A DNA stretch of 64,000 nt from Phormidesmis sp. RL_2_1 (GCA_012033015.1 JAAUPS010000003.1:1-64000); one strand, 5' to 3'; positions 32,501-42,042 are shown, numbered from the stretch's first letter. Numbers and translations are program-made. Notes: generated by a model not told the origin, from the sequence alone.

Positions 32501-33040
32501 ATGATACTGACGGCTACGGTACAAGATATTGAAGCGCAGGCAATGGCCTTTTTCACTCACTCGGTCGGGAATTGGCTATCTCGCCGTCGTTACTACACCC
32601 TTGCTAGCGGCGATACCCAAGAAGTGGTCAGTGACATCAATATTGAGTTTTTAAACGCTGATTGCCATGATCTGTGTGAGCTAGCCAAACGTCACGAACT
32701 AGATGAATCACTCGTATGTGGTGCAAAAGTCACATGGGAGAGTACCTACATTAGCCCTAGCCGAAAACCTTCTGTCGGCTCAACCATCTTTGGCATTCGT
32801 GGCGATATTATGTACCGTGATCGCGGATTTGCTACGCCCAAGCCCGTGACGGCACTGTATCAGTTCACAGGCGATCGCACCATGGTGCTACGCACTGAGT
32901 ACAACGGCTCTGCCTTTGAAGAAGAGCTGAAGCTGATTGGTGAAAACTACCGCACCCGGCAAACCATTATCTCCCGTGCAGGGGCAGAAATTATGATTGG
33001 TCAGTACTTGGAAACTCGCTGCTCCGCCCTAGCGGCTTAA
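32501..33040 (+). CDS. Phycobiliprotein lyase, CpcS/CpeS family
   Basis: Start MILTATVQDIEAQAMAFFTHSVGNWLSRRRYYTL at 32501 preceded by gagaggag; WESTYISPSRKPSVGSTI...IMYRDRGFATPKPVTALY; RTQTIISR-like strand. Confidence 0.9.
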   Translation: MILTATVQDIEAQAMAFFTHSVGNWLSRRRYYTLASGDTQEVVSDINIEFLNADCHDLCELAKRHELDESLVCGAKVTWESTYISPSRKPSVGSTIFGIRGDIMYRDRGFATPKPVTALYQFTGDRTMVLRTEYNGSAFEEELKLIGENYRTRQTIISRAGAEIMIGQYLETRCSALAA

Positions 33041-33069
33041 CAACATTACTGGCTTAACAACTGACGACA

Positions 33070-33170
33070 GCCTCTGTCGAGTGAGTTAGCACATATAGTA
33101 CTAAGGAATAGTGCTAAGGAATGCTCACCAAGACAAAGTCAGAAGGCATCTTTACTTTGCCATAACAAGA
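33070..33170. repeat. Degenerate copy of dispersed palindromic element, opposite orientation
   Basis: GCCTCTGTCGAGT...GTTAG...caaagtcagaaggcatctttactttg; reverse complement resembles 36052-36155. Confidence 0.5.
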
Positions 33171-33279
33171 AAAATCGTTGAATGATTTGTTCAGCGATTT
33201 TTCTTGTTAGTCACTTCTGTCGTGCAATATCTGCGCTGCAATATTCTGCTCTATTGCCCTAGCGCTACAGCGCCTAACG

Positions 33280-33672
33280 CTATTGCTCTTGGATAAGACG
33301 CATGTAGTTTTGCTTGATTTGAAGGGTGCTTTTGGCCATTTTCTCAGAGAGACCTGCTTCGGCTTCACTGAGACTTTCGTAAAATCTGGCCGATCGCTGC
33401 ACCGAGAGATATTCTTGCCAAAGCTGCTTTAATAGCTTGCTAGCCATAGGACTTTCGCTGTTGATCTGCGCTAGCAGGGCGTCGAATTGTCCCTTGGCTT
33501 GATCATAGTTTTTGCCGTTTTTCGCTAGGGCGATCGCACCTGAGAGTGTCACCTCTAGCAAACTCTTTTCTGGTGCTTCTGTCATAGCCTGTTCGTTCAA
33601 GTTGGGAGCCTCCAAGTTGGCATCTGGTGAGTGAGATAATGGGGCCGATGATGGGTTGCTCATAGCAATCAA
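33280..33672 (-). CDS. Conserved hypothetical protein
   Basis: 130 aa, intact, helical. Confidence 0.65.
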   Translation of the reverse strand: MIAMSNPSSAPLSHSPDANLEAPNLNEQAMTEAPEKSLLEVTLSGAIALAKNGKNYDQAKGQFDALLAQINSESPMASKLLKQLWQEYLSVQRSARFYESLSEAEAGLSEKMAKSTLQIKQNYMRLIQEQ

Positions 33673-33736
33673 AGTTTGTAGTTATGTAAAGACTTCTCCA
33701 TCATGAGTCATTTAGCGAATACTTGCCTCTACAAAA

Positions 33737-33825
33737 ACGCAGAAGTATAGAGCAACGCAGAAGTATAGAGCAACGCAGAAGTATAGAGCAACGCAGAAGT
33801 ATAGAGCAACGCAGAAGATAGAGCA
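33737..33825. repeat. 18-bp tandem repeat (gcagaagtatagagcaac, about 5 copies)
   Basis: Direct reading; generates artefactual ORFs in two frames. Confidence 0.92.
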
Positions 33826-33849
33826 AAGTCAGAATGCATCCGGGCACTG

Positions 33850-34443
33850 CTATATGCCTTGCCGGCAATAGGTGGTGCAGCCCCAATGCTGACTGCGTGG
33901 TAACATTGGGCCTCGCCAACCCCGCTGGCGAAGCTCATCGGCAATCAGTCGATTGATACCGCCATGGGCCACAAGCACCACCGAGGCAACGGTTTTAGAT
34001 TCATTTTCCAATAGGTTCGCGGCTGCCTGCGCCCGTTGCCGGGTGCGCCTAAACGACTCACAGCGTGAACTGTAGCCAAGTCGCCACAGGGTCAGGGCAA
34101 TCACTGACCACGTCAGCGCCGAAAACCGAAAATGGCGAGAGAAATCGACCGGGAACTCAATTTCGCGAAACTGCGGATCGACCATGGTTGGCGCACTCAC
34201 ACCCAATAGCTCGGCAGTATGCACAGCCCGCGGGCGGTTGCTGGCAAAGACCAAATCAGCGTTTGCCACGACCTGTCGAACGGCCAGCGGTGGCAAAGCC
34301 TGTTGAACGATACGGGCCGCATCATAGCGCTCTACAAACTGCCGAAACTGATGGCCTCGCACTCGCTGACGCAAAGAAACTGCAGGCGGGCCATGGCGAA
34401 TAAGCGTAATCGACTGTTGTCTGTAGGGGAGAATCAAAGTCAT
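33850..34443 (-). CDS. Histidine phosphatase family (phosphoglycerate mutase-like)
   Basis: SITLIRHGPPAVS...ASNRPRAVHTAELL...VAHGGINRLIADEL. Confidence 0.88.
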   Translation of the reverse strand: MTLILPYRQQSITLIRHGPPAVSLRQRVRGHQFRQFVERYDAARIVQQALPPLAVRQVVANADLVFASNRPRAVHTAELLGVSAPTMVDPQFREIEFPVDFSRHFRFSALTWSVIALTLWRLGYSSRCESFRRTRQRAQAAANLLENESKTVASVVLVAHGGINRLIADELRQRGWRGPMLPRSQHWGCTTYCRQGI

Positions 34444-34597
34444 GACAGGCGAGATGACGGGCCTAAATAGCAGGTTGGGATAAAAGAAGCGGCAAGCAAT
34501 AGCGTAAGATTTTTACTGACAGATCTGGTCATCGCCGATCTGGTACTGGTAACTTGTCATTGACAACCTGCACCCGTAAATTAGGTTTAGAGATTCT

Positions 34598-35659
34598 ATG
34601 GTGATTGCGGCTTCCATTCCAACTCCTGCCTCTGTCTCAACGATTGGCTCAGCGCTAGACGTCCCCAACTGGCAGCAGCTAGCAGACAAATCACTAGCCG
34701 GAGAACAACTCACCCACACAGAAGCTTTAGCCGTTTTAACCGCTCCTGATGAGGTCATTTTGGAGCAGCTCGCGGCGGTTTATCGGGTGCGCCGACATCA
34801 TTGGGGTAACCGGGTCAGGTTGCATTTTTTACTGAATGCTCAAAGCGGTCTTTGCCCCGAAGATTGTCACTATTGTTCCCAATCTAAAATTTCGTCGGCA
34901 GATATTGACAAGTACCCGCTGATGGCCAAAGAGTCTATTCTAGCCGCTGCCGATCGTGCCTATCAGATGAATGCCGGTACGTTTTGTATGGCAATTTCTG
35001 GCCGCAGTCCATCACCCAATGTACTTGAAGGCGTTTTGGCGGCGGTACGCAGCGTCAAAGCAAACTATCCCATGCGCGTATGCACAACCTTGGGTTTGCT
35101 GAATGAAGAGCAAGCAAGGCAGTTGGCAGAAGCTGGTGTAGACCGGATCAATCACAACTTAAATACAGCCGAGTCTCATCACGAAGATATTTGCACTACC
35201 CACACCTTTCAAGATCGGCTTTCGACGGTGCAGGCAGTCAAGGCTGCGGGTTTAACCACTTGTTCGGGCGGAATTTTTGGCATGGGTGAGTCCGACCCAG
35301 ATATTGTTGATCTGGCTATGTCTTTGCGTGAGCTAAATGTGACTAGCGTGCCGCTGAATTTTTTGATTCCGATTCCGGGGACGCCATTTGCTGAGAAAAA
35401 TGAGCTAACGCCGCAACGATGCCTGCGAATTTTATGTTTGTTTCGGCTGCTGCTACCCGCCCAAGAAATTCGTATTGCAGGGGGGCGAGAAGTTCATTTG
35501 CGATCGCTTCAACCCCTTGGCCTATACGCAGCTAACTCTATTTTTGTGGGCGACTACCTAACGACCCCTGGTCAATCAGCCCAGCAAGATTTTGAGATGA
35601 TTCGCGATGCTGGCTTTGTTATTGAAGAGCCGGTTATTGAAGAGCCGGTTATCGAATAG
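34598..35659 (+). CDS. bioB: Biotin synthase (radical SAM)
   Basis: [15 protein letters not shown] (CxxxCxxC), [28 protein letters not shown]-terminus [13 protein letters not shown] is repeat-derived. Confidence 0.95.
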   Translation: MVIAASIPTPASVSTIGSALDVPNWQQLADKSLAGEQLTHTEALAVLTAPDEVILEQLAAVYRVRRHHWGNRVRLHFLLNAQSGLCPEDCHYCSQSKISSADIDKYPLMAKESILAAADRAYQMNAGTFCMAISGRSPSPNVLEGVLAAVRSVKANYPMRVCTTLGLLNEEQARQLAEAGVDRINHNLNTAESHHEDICTTHTFQDRLSTVQAVKAAGLTTCSGGIFGMGESDPDIVDLAMSLRELNVTSVPLNFLIPIPGTPFAEKNELTPQRCLRILCLFRLLLPAQEIRIAGGREVHLRSLQPLGLYAANSIFVGDYLTTPGQSAQQDFEMIRDAGFVIEEPVIEEPVIE

Positions 35660-35675
35660 CCGGTTATCGAATAGC
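35617..35675. repeat. 15-bp tandem repeat spanning the bioB C-terminus and stop codon
   Basis: gttattgaagagccggttattgaagagccggttatcgaatagccggttatcgaatag. Confidence 0.9.
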
Positions 35676-35792
35676 TGTGAGTGCCGAACAGTTATTGAAT
35701 GAACCATGACTGTTGAATGAACCTTGAAAAAGGCACTATCGTGATGAGGCTTGCCTGACCTGATGGGGCTTGCCTGAGTTGTTTTGTGTATC

Positions 35793-35835
35793 CAACAGTT
35801 ATCAACAGTTATCAACAGTTATCAACAGTTATCAA
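35793..35835. repeat. 10-bp tandem repeat (acagttatca x4)
   Basis: Direct reading. Confidence 0.92.
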
Positions 35836-35837
35836 TC

Positions 35838-36053
35838 GTGGGTCAATATGGCTTTGAGCCAGACTTAAAGAACCAAGAAGACATTTGGATAAACTGGCAG
35901 GTCGCTGGCCGAACATTTGAAATCCAGGCAAAGGTGACCAGTCGCCGAAAAGAAGTTTATGTGGATGGCAAAAACGTGGTGCTCAATATGAGCGATCGCG
36001 AAAAGACACAATTTTCTGCCATTTATCCCAATGGCCTTGAAGCGTTGTTATAG
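35838..36053 (+). CDS. Conserved hypothetical protein (start within or near 35784-35850 uncertain)
   Basis: GQYGFEPDLKNQEDIWINWQVAGRTFEIQAKVTSRRKEVYVDGKNVVLNMSDREK; the upstream 35784-35837 part of the ORF is tandem repeat. Confidence 0.6.
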   Translation: MGQYGFEPDLKNQEDIWINWQVAGRTFEIQAKVTSRRKEVYVDGKNVVLNMSDREKTQFSAIYPNGLEALL

Positions 36054-36155
36054 CAAAGTAAGGATGCATTCTTACTTTGCTAGTCGAGTTAGCTGCTGCT
36101 AGTCAAGGCTTCTAGCGATTAATATTCTCCTAACTAACTCGACAGAGGCTATAGC
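36052..36155. repeat. Best-preserved copy of dispersed palindromic element
   Basis: AGCAAAGTAAG-GATGCATT-CTTACTTTGCT (36052-36081) then GTCGAGTTAG (36083-36092) ... CTAACTCGAC (36134-36143) AGAGGCTATAGCA. Confidence 0.85.
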
Positions 36156-36284
36156 AGGCGCGAGTCTTTTCCTGATGAGAATATTTTTAGAAGCTACAGA
36201 TAAAGAGGCTCTTTTTAAGATTCAGCAAGCGATTACCCAAGGTGAGAAATTGCTTTGTAGGCAAAAGCACTTGCCTGAACACCG

Positions 36285-37591
36285 CTAAATGAAGCCGCCA
36301 AAGTGTAGCAAAAGGCCGGTGGCTCCGCCTGCAAGTACCAGCCAAGCCGAATTTATCTTAAAGCGAAATACTGCGATCGCACTGACAACCGCCAGCCCAA
36401 TGGTTAACCCATCCACCAAGGCTGCTCGCCCCAGGGTATAGGTGACCCCTGCCATCAGCCCCAAAGCGCCTGCATTAACCCCATCTAAAAAACTGCTGGC
36501 CCAAGGCGATCGCCGCAATTTAGGTACCCAGGGGTTGACTAAACCCACCAGCAAAAAGGCCGGTAAAAAGATACCCACAGTGCCTGCTAGTGCGCCTGCG
36601 TGACCGGCCAGCAGGTAACCTACAAAAGTAGCCGTGGTAAAAACGGGGCCAGGGGTTATTTGGCCAATTGCGATCGCATCTAAAAGCTGCTGTGACGTTA
36701 GCCAGCCATGATGCTCCACCAAGTCTCGCTGGAGAAACGCCAGCAGCACATAGCCACTGCCATAAAGCACACAGCCAATTTTAAGAAAGAACAAAAAGAC
36801 ACTGGCCCAACCCAATGAAGTGGCCGTCGTCGTTGCCGTTATGGCAGTAGAGCCAGCCTGCGCGAGCGTGCTGACAAAAGATCCTGATATTGGTAAAAGT
36901 AACGCGCCTACCGTTGGATTTCTCGACTGCCAGTTTTGACCAGCATGACAGCCAAGCCTGCGAGCAGCAACAGTAAGATTTCATTGAGACCGGTGAAGTA
37001 AGCTGCGATCGCCAACAGCCCTACCACCGTTGTCGGTCTATCTTTCGCGGCTTTTTTACCCAGTTTCCACAGGGCTTGTAGCACCACCGCAATAATCACT
37101 GGCTTGATGCCATACAGCAGCCAGCCCATCTGGGGCACCGTTTGATAGCGTACATAGAGCGCTGCTAGCAGCCAAACCAACACCATCGCTGGCAAAATAA
37201 AACTTGCCCCCGCTACAAAAAGACCGCGCCACCTAGCCCTTTCAAAGCCAATGTGAATGGCCAACTCAGTCGAATTTGGCCCCGGCAACAAATTGGTCAC
37301 CCCAATCAAATCCAAAAGGCTTTCCCGGCTCATCCACTGCCGCCGTTTCACCACCTCATCATCCATCATGGCGATGTGAGCCGCAGGGCCACCGAAGGCC
37401 ACTGTGCCTAAACGAAAAAATACAGTTGCCAGCTCAATCAGCCGATATCGCTGTTGCTCTGGTGGTAGCACTGCATAAGCCATAGAGTCTGCAGCTACAG
37501 AGTCTGCAGCTACAGAGTCTGCAGCTACAGAGTCTGCAGCTACAGAGTCTGCCGAATGTTCTTCTTTGCTTGGATTCGCCTTTGGAGCCAT
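36285..37591 (-). pseudogene. chrA: Chromate efflux transporter (ChrA/CHR family), split into two ORFs by an apparent 1-nt deletion
   Basis: N-half ...FFRLGTVAFGGPAAHIAMM...; C-half ...FLKIGCVLYGSGYVLLAFLQRDLV; linker continues in the C-half frame as NWQSRNPTVGALLLPISGSF...TSLGWASV. Confidence 0.85.
37480..37552. repeat. 15-bp in-frame tandem repeat near the chrA N-terminus (SVAAD units)
   Basis: agagtctgcagctac repeated; SVAADSVAADSVAADSVAADS. Confidence 0.92.
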
Positions 37592-37722
37592 AGTTGTCTT
37601 AGCCGTTAAGCAGCCTAAAGTACTTGACTTTTAAGATATCGCTAATTAGCTGCTGGGTGTGACGAGTATCTAGTGTGGCGGATACCTAGTGTGACGGATA
37701 CCTAGGGTGACGGGTCATGATC

Positions 37723-37995
37723 TCAATCGCCCGATAACCGCTTGAGTCGGCTACTAATATCGCTCATCAATTTTTCAAGCGCTTCTTTCAGCTCTTCCCA
37801 AGCATCGCCTGCTGCTGCAGAAAGCCCCTGCATATCAACATTAGCTTGATCTAGATACTTCTCCAAATTTTCTATTTCTTCGTGTTGTGCCGCTAGCAGG
37901 GTTGCTTGCCGCTCAGCTTTCAACTTTTCAAGTGTTGTTTTTGTCGTTGTGATTTTCTCTTCTAGCTGTCGTACATACTCTAGCTGTGCACTCAT
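37723..37995 (-). CDS. Coiled-coil conserved hypothetical protein
   Basis: 90 aa, LEEKITTTKTTLEKLKAERQATLLAAQHEEIENLEKYLDQA. Confidence 0.65.
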   Translation of the reverse strand: MSAQLEYVRQLEEKITTTKTTLEKLKAERQATLLAAQHEEIENLEKYLDQANVDMQGLSAAAGDAWEELKEALEKLMSDISSRLKRLSGD

Positions 37996-38080
37996 AGTGA
38001 AAGTCTCCTTGAGGATAATCCGTTTCTAAAACTCAAATTCCAAAAGTAGTGACGAAAAATGTCATTTTCGCGCAATTTCC

Positions 38081-39238
38081 TTAGCTCAGCGCCGTAACCC
38101 CTAGTAGCAGCCCAGGCACCAAGAAAAACACCACGAGAATATATAAGAAAGCTAGATATTTGCGTTCAGAGGCGATCGCAGCCAAAGTCTCGGCACCCAC
38201 AATTGGCAATTGACAGAGAAAAGGAACACCGTAAATGAGGATGACACCCAGTGTGTTGTAAAGCAGGTGTACCATAGCAATCTCTAACGCAGGGACTGCC
38301 TCTGCGCCAGAAACAGCGGTGGCTGCCAGCATGGCCGTAACACAAGTGCCGATGTTGGCACCTAGGGTAAAAGGATAAATTTGCGCCAAACTAAAGACGC
38401 CCGCGCCTGCCAAAGGCACCATCAAACTCGTCGTCGTCGATGAAGATTGCACCAAAATAGTAATCAGCGTACCCGCCAAAATTCCTGCAATTGGGCCACG
38501 ACCAATGGCTGTGTGCAAAATATCTTTGGCACGGCCAACCATGAGTACCTTAAGTAATTTGCCAATGAAGGTAATCGTCAAGAAAATTAGGCCAATACCG
38601 AGAAAAATCAGTACAATCCCATCGAACGGAGCGGGCAAAATCTGCGTAGCTTGTTGGGCCACGTTCACCACTGGCTTGGTCACCGTTCCCACGACGTTAA
38701 GATCTTTCATACTCATCGATCCACCGCCAACCAGCGTGTTTGCCAAAAACAATGCGCTTCTTTCTAGCGGATGGAAGAGAATTTCGAGCGGTAAAAAGAT
38801 CACAACGCTAAGGAGATTAAAAAAATCGTGAACCGTAGCCGCAGCAAAGGCTCTTTTAAACTCTGACTTTTCGGTAATGTGACCTAAGCTCACCAGGGTA
38901 TTTGTGATGGTGGTGCCAATATTAGCGCCCATCACCATCGGGATAGCCGTCATCACAGGCAAGCCGCCAGCGACTAGGCCCACAATAATAGAGGTGACTG
39001 TACTAGACGATTGAATCAGGGCCGTAGCGACTGTGCCGACAATCAGACCTAAAAAAGGATTTGTCGCGAAGGCAAAAAGTTCTTCAGCCCTTTCCCCGGT
39101 TGCAGCTTTAAATCCGGAGCCGATCATGCCAACGGCAACAATTAAGAGATAAACGAGTAATATAACGCCTAGCCATTTGAGCAACGGGAGCTTTTGGTTG
39201 CGGGTAGCTGGCTGCAGTTGATTAGCGGCTTGAGTCAT
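38081..39238 (-). CDS. Na/Pi cotransporter family protein
   Basis: Duplicated QSSS motif: TALIQSSSTVTSIIVGLV and ILVQSSSTTTSLMVPLAG; MGANIGTTITNTLVSLG and LGANIGTCVTAML. Confidence 0.92.
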   Translation of the reverse strand: MTQAANQLQPATRNQKLPLLKWLGVILLVYLLIVAVGMIGSGFKAATGERAEELFAFATNPFLGLIVGTVATALIQSSSTVTSIIVGLVAGGLPVMTAIPMVMGANIGTTITNTLVSLGHITEKSEFKRAFAAATVHDFFNLLSVVIFLPLEILFHPLERSALFLANTLVGGGSMSMKDLNVVGTVTKPVVNVAQQATQILPAPFDGIVLIFLGIGLIFLTITFIGKLLKVLMVGRAKDILHTAIGRGPIAGILAGTLITILVQSSSTTTSLMVPLAGAGVFSLAQIYPFTLGANIGTCVTAMLAATAVSGAEAVPALEIAMVHLLYNTLGVILIYGVPFLCQLPIVGAETLAAIASERKYLAFLYILVVFFLVPGLLLGVTALS

Positions 39239-39559
39239 CGTAAGTGAATTTTCCTCAGCTCGGTTAACATAAGAGACCCAATATAGGGCCGCAATGACAA
39301 GCAGAAGTTAATTAACGCACCTTAAGCTCAACCGATGATTCGATTAAGCTTTGCCTAAGCTGAAATCCTGATATTTGCCGTAAATGATCTTACCCTATGC
39401 CCATTTTCGCTCATTGAGCCCAGTTGATGGAACTTAACTTAGGTGATGACATAGTCTGAGCTATTGGCCAATAGTCTGAACCAGTAGATGATCTTGTCCG
39501 GTAGATGATCTTGTCCGGTAGATAGTCTGAGCGTGAGACCACGGCCAAAATTGGAGCGG

Positions 39560-40074
39560 TTAGCGATCGTAAAGGTTGGGCAATAACGCTATGCAAGGTA
39601 AGCCACTCAGGCGCGATCGCACCACAAATTCCCACGTATCGGCTTCAACCACACCACTGGCGACTAGACCCATCTTGCGCTGATAGTCCATGACGGCTTG
39701 CTGGGTTAGTTTACCGAAATGACTATCTAGCGCTAGCTGAATATTTTCTGTAAATAGAAGCATTTGCTGAATGGCCAGTACCCCCGTACCGCGACTCCCT
39801 AAATCTAGCGTTTCTAGGCCAGCTAGCCATGGGCGACAAAAGCCTGGGTGCGCTCGTCAGCATGGCCATTGACGGGCAATCCGCCGATGCACTGCACATA
39901 CTTTAAGCTGAGCATAGTTTCTTTACCAAAGAGGCCATCGACCAGTACAAACATATCTGCAATCGCATTTACAGATTGCAGCAGTCGATTAAGATCGCGC
40001 TGAAATTGTCGAACAGCAGGGCCTTGAGAACCAAGAGTAAGCAATTTTAGGTCGTTAGAAACAGCAACAGACAT
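39560..40074 (-). pseudogene. Protein with two peptidoglycan-binding (PG_binding_1-like) domains, apparently frameshifted between them
   Basis: LLTLGSQGPAVRQFQRDLNRLL... then (next frame) LAGLETLDLGSRGTGVLAIQQMLLFTENIQLALDSHFGKLTQQAVMDYQRKMGL. Confidence 0.75.
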
Positions 40075-40135
40075 AAGGGAAAGTTCCTAGCGTGTAGGAT
40101 AACGTTGAGCACTGAATGGGGTGAACATTGAATGG

Positions 40136-40195
40136 CTAAACCAGCATGACTAAACCAGCATGACTAAACCAGCATGACTAAGTCAGTAGCTTTAA
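40136..40195. repeat. About 14-bp tandem repeat (actaaaccagcatg)
   Basis: Direct reading. Confidence 0.85.
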
Positions 40196-40308
40196 TGACT
40201 AAATCAGTAGCTTTTTGTACACGCTTAAATGATCTATCAGGGATACGCACAGATGTTATGCCGGTTTTAGCTGTTTTTTAGATTTTTAGAGGGTGAAGCG
40301 AGCAGCCC

Positions 40309-40943
40309 TTGGCGATGAATTTGCCTAGCCGTCCTCAAACCGGCAGCCTTCAAACCAACCGCCTTCAAACCAACCGCTTTCAAACCAACCGCCTTCAAAA
40401 TGGTTTTGCAGCTCGCTATATTGAAGGAAAGACAGCACTTTGCGCACCTATGTTCCGATCTCTCCAGAGTCTGGCAATTTTCGCTCTCAAAGACTGCGCG
40501 ATTGTGCTAAGACTCGGCCTTCAGCTCATCATTTGCCTTCAGCTTGTCGCCTGTCATCCCATCCAAACCTATGAACATATTTCCCATAGACCTATTTCAG
40601 CAGAGACACTAGCTGCATCTATAGAGCAGGGTACGGCACCTTTGATTTTAGATGTGCGATCGCGCGCTGAGTACGCCGCTGGTCATATTCCTGGAGCCAT
40701 CCATATTCACTATCACGATATTCCTCAGCAAATCGAGAGCATCTACCGCTTCAAAAATGACGACATTATCGTTTACTGTGAACGGGGTATCCGTGCAGGC
40801 ATTGCTGAAAAACTGTTGAGCGAGGCTGGTATTTTCTCTGTTATTCGGCTCACAGGGATATGCCAGCATGGCGAGCAGCTCATTTTGCAATCGAGTTCTC
40901 AATCGAAATAGGCGAGCATCGTGAATTAGGTCTGACTCTATAG
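40309..40943 (+). pseudogene. Rhodanese-like domain protein, C-terminal frameshift
   Basis: LILDVRSRAEYAAGHIPGAIHI...DDIIVYCERGIRAGIAEKLLSEAGIFSVIRLTG; expected DMPAWRAAHFAIE lies in the next frame (stop 40941-40943); N-terminus includes QTNRL/F repeats. Confidence 0.8.
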
Positions 40944-41049
40944 GTTTAATGGTGCTCGCCTCGTTAAAAACCATTTCACCAGTAGCCTCAATCCAGCAGC
41001 CTCAATCCAGCAGGCCTCAATCCAGCAGCCTCAATCCAGCTAGTCAGAC

Positions 41050-42042
41050 TTATTTCAAATGGTGATCAAAAAATGTCATGGTCTGAGCCATGATTTCGGG
41101 TGCGATCGCTTCTTGATGGTCGCCTTTCGTGTCATGCCCTCGCTGTTCATCCCGATAAAACTCTACTGGAACATTTTGCGCCTGTAGCGCTTCTACTAAC
41201 AGCTCACTTTGGCTGATGGGCACGACCGTATCTTTTGTGCCATGCAATATCCAAAATGGTGGATCATCGGGTGTGATAAAGCTAATCGGATTGGCTAATG
41301 CCACTGGCTCCGGGTTGTCTGCCACTGTGCCACCGATGAGCTGGGTGACCACTCGGGTCAAATGGGCCCAAGGGCGATCTTTGAGGGTTTGAAATTCTTC
41401 TGGGGTCGGAATGCCCTCATAGGCCAAGGGGATTTGCGAAAAGTCTGTTGGCCCAAACCAATCGACGACTGCCTGTACCTCGCTTGAAAATTCATCATAC
41501 CCATGCTCACCCTCTAGCGCCAAAACGCCAGCGGATGTGCCTAGTAGTGCGCTCAAGTGTCCGCCCGCCGACAGCCCCATGGCTCCAATTTTGTCAGGAT
41601 TTAGGTGATAGATATTGGCGTTGGCCCGCAGCCAACGCACCGCCGCTTTTACGTCATGAATTTGAGCGGGAAAGCGTGCCTCTTGGCTGTAGCGATAGCT
41701 GATGCAGGCGACTGTGTAGTCATATTGGGCGATGGCTTCTCCCGGACAACTTTTGCGGGTGAACTCTTCCCAGCCACCGCCATGGATATACACGATCACA
41801 GGCCAGCTTTCTAGCTGCGATCGCACAGGTTGATAGAGATCTAACTGTAGCGACTGACGTTTCGCCTCACCGGTCTGTTGATCTATCTGCTCATAGGTCG
41901 CGAATTCGATATCTGCTGATACCGTGACATTGGATGAAACAGCAGATAAATCTTGAACAGAACTGCATCCTGAAAGGAGGCCCCCAGTCACTATCAGCGA
42001 CAGGAAGCCGCGTTGATATCGCGGTGATAGGGGGCTGTGCAA
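41050..42042 (-). CDS. Alpha/beta hydrolase (esterase-like), probable lipoprotein
   Basis: Lipobox GLLSGCSS; VIVYIHGGGW; IGAMGLSAGGHLSALLG; WILHGTKDTVVPISQSE. Confidence 0.9.
   Translation of the reverse strand: MHSPLSPRYQRGFLSLIVTGGLLSGCSSVQDLSAVSSNVTVSADIEFATYEQIDQQTGEAKRQSLQLDLYQPVRSQLESWPVIVYIHGGGWEEFTRKSCPGEAIAQYDYTVACISYRYSQEARFPAQIHDVKAAVRWLRANANIYHLNPDKIGAMGLSAGGHLSALLGTSAGVLALEGEHGYDEFSSEVQAVVDWFGPTDFSQIPLAYEGIPTPEEFQTLKDRPWAHLTRVVTQLIGGTVADNPEPVALANPISFITPDDPPFWILHGTKDTVVPISQSELLVEALQAQNVPVEFYRDEQRGHDTKGDHQEAIAPEIMAQTMTFFDHHLK

Noticed and set aside
33701-33944. Two overlapping minus ORFs with LLRCSI / LLYTSA repeats
   Set aside because: Two frames of the same 18-bp tandem repeat.
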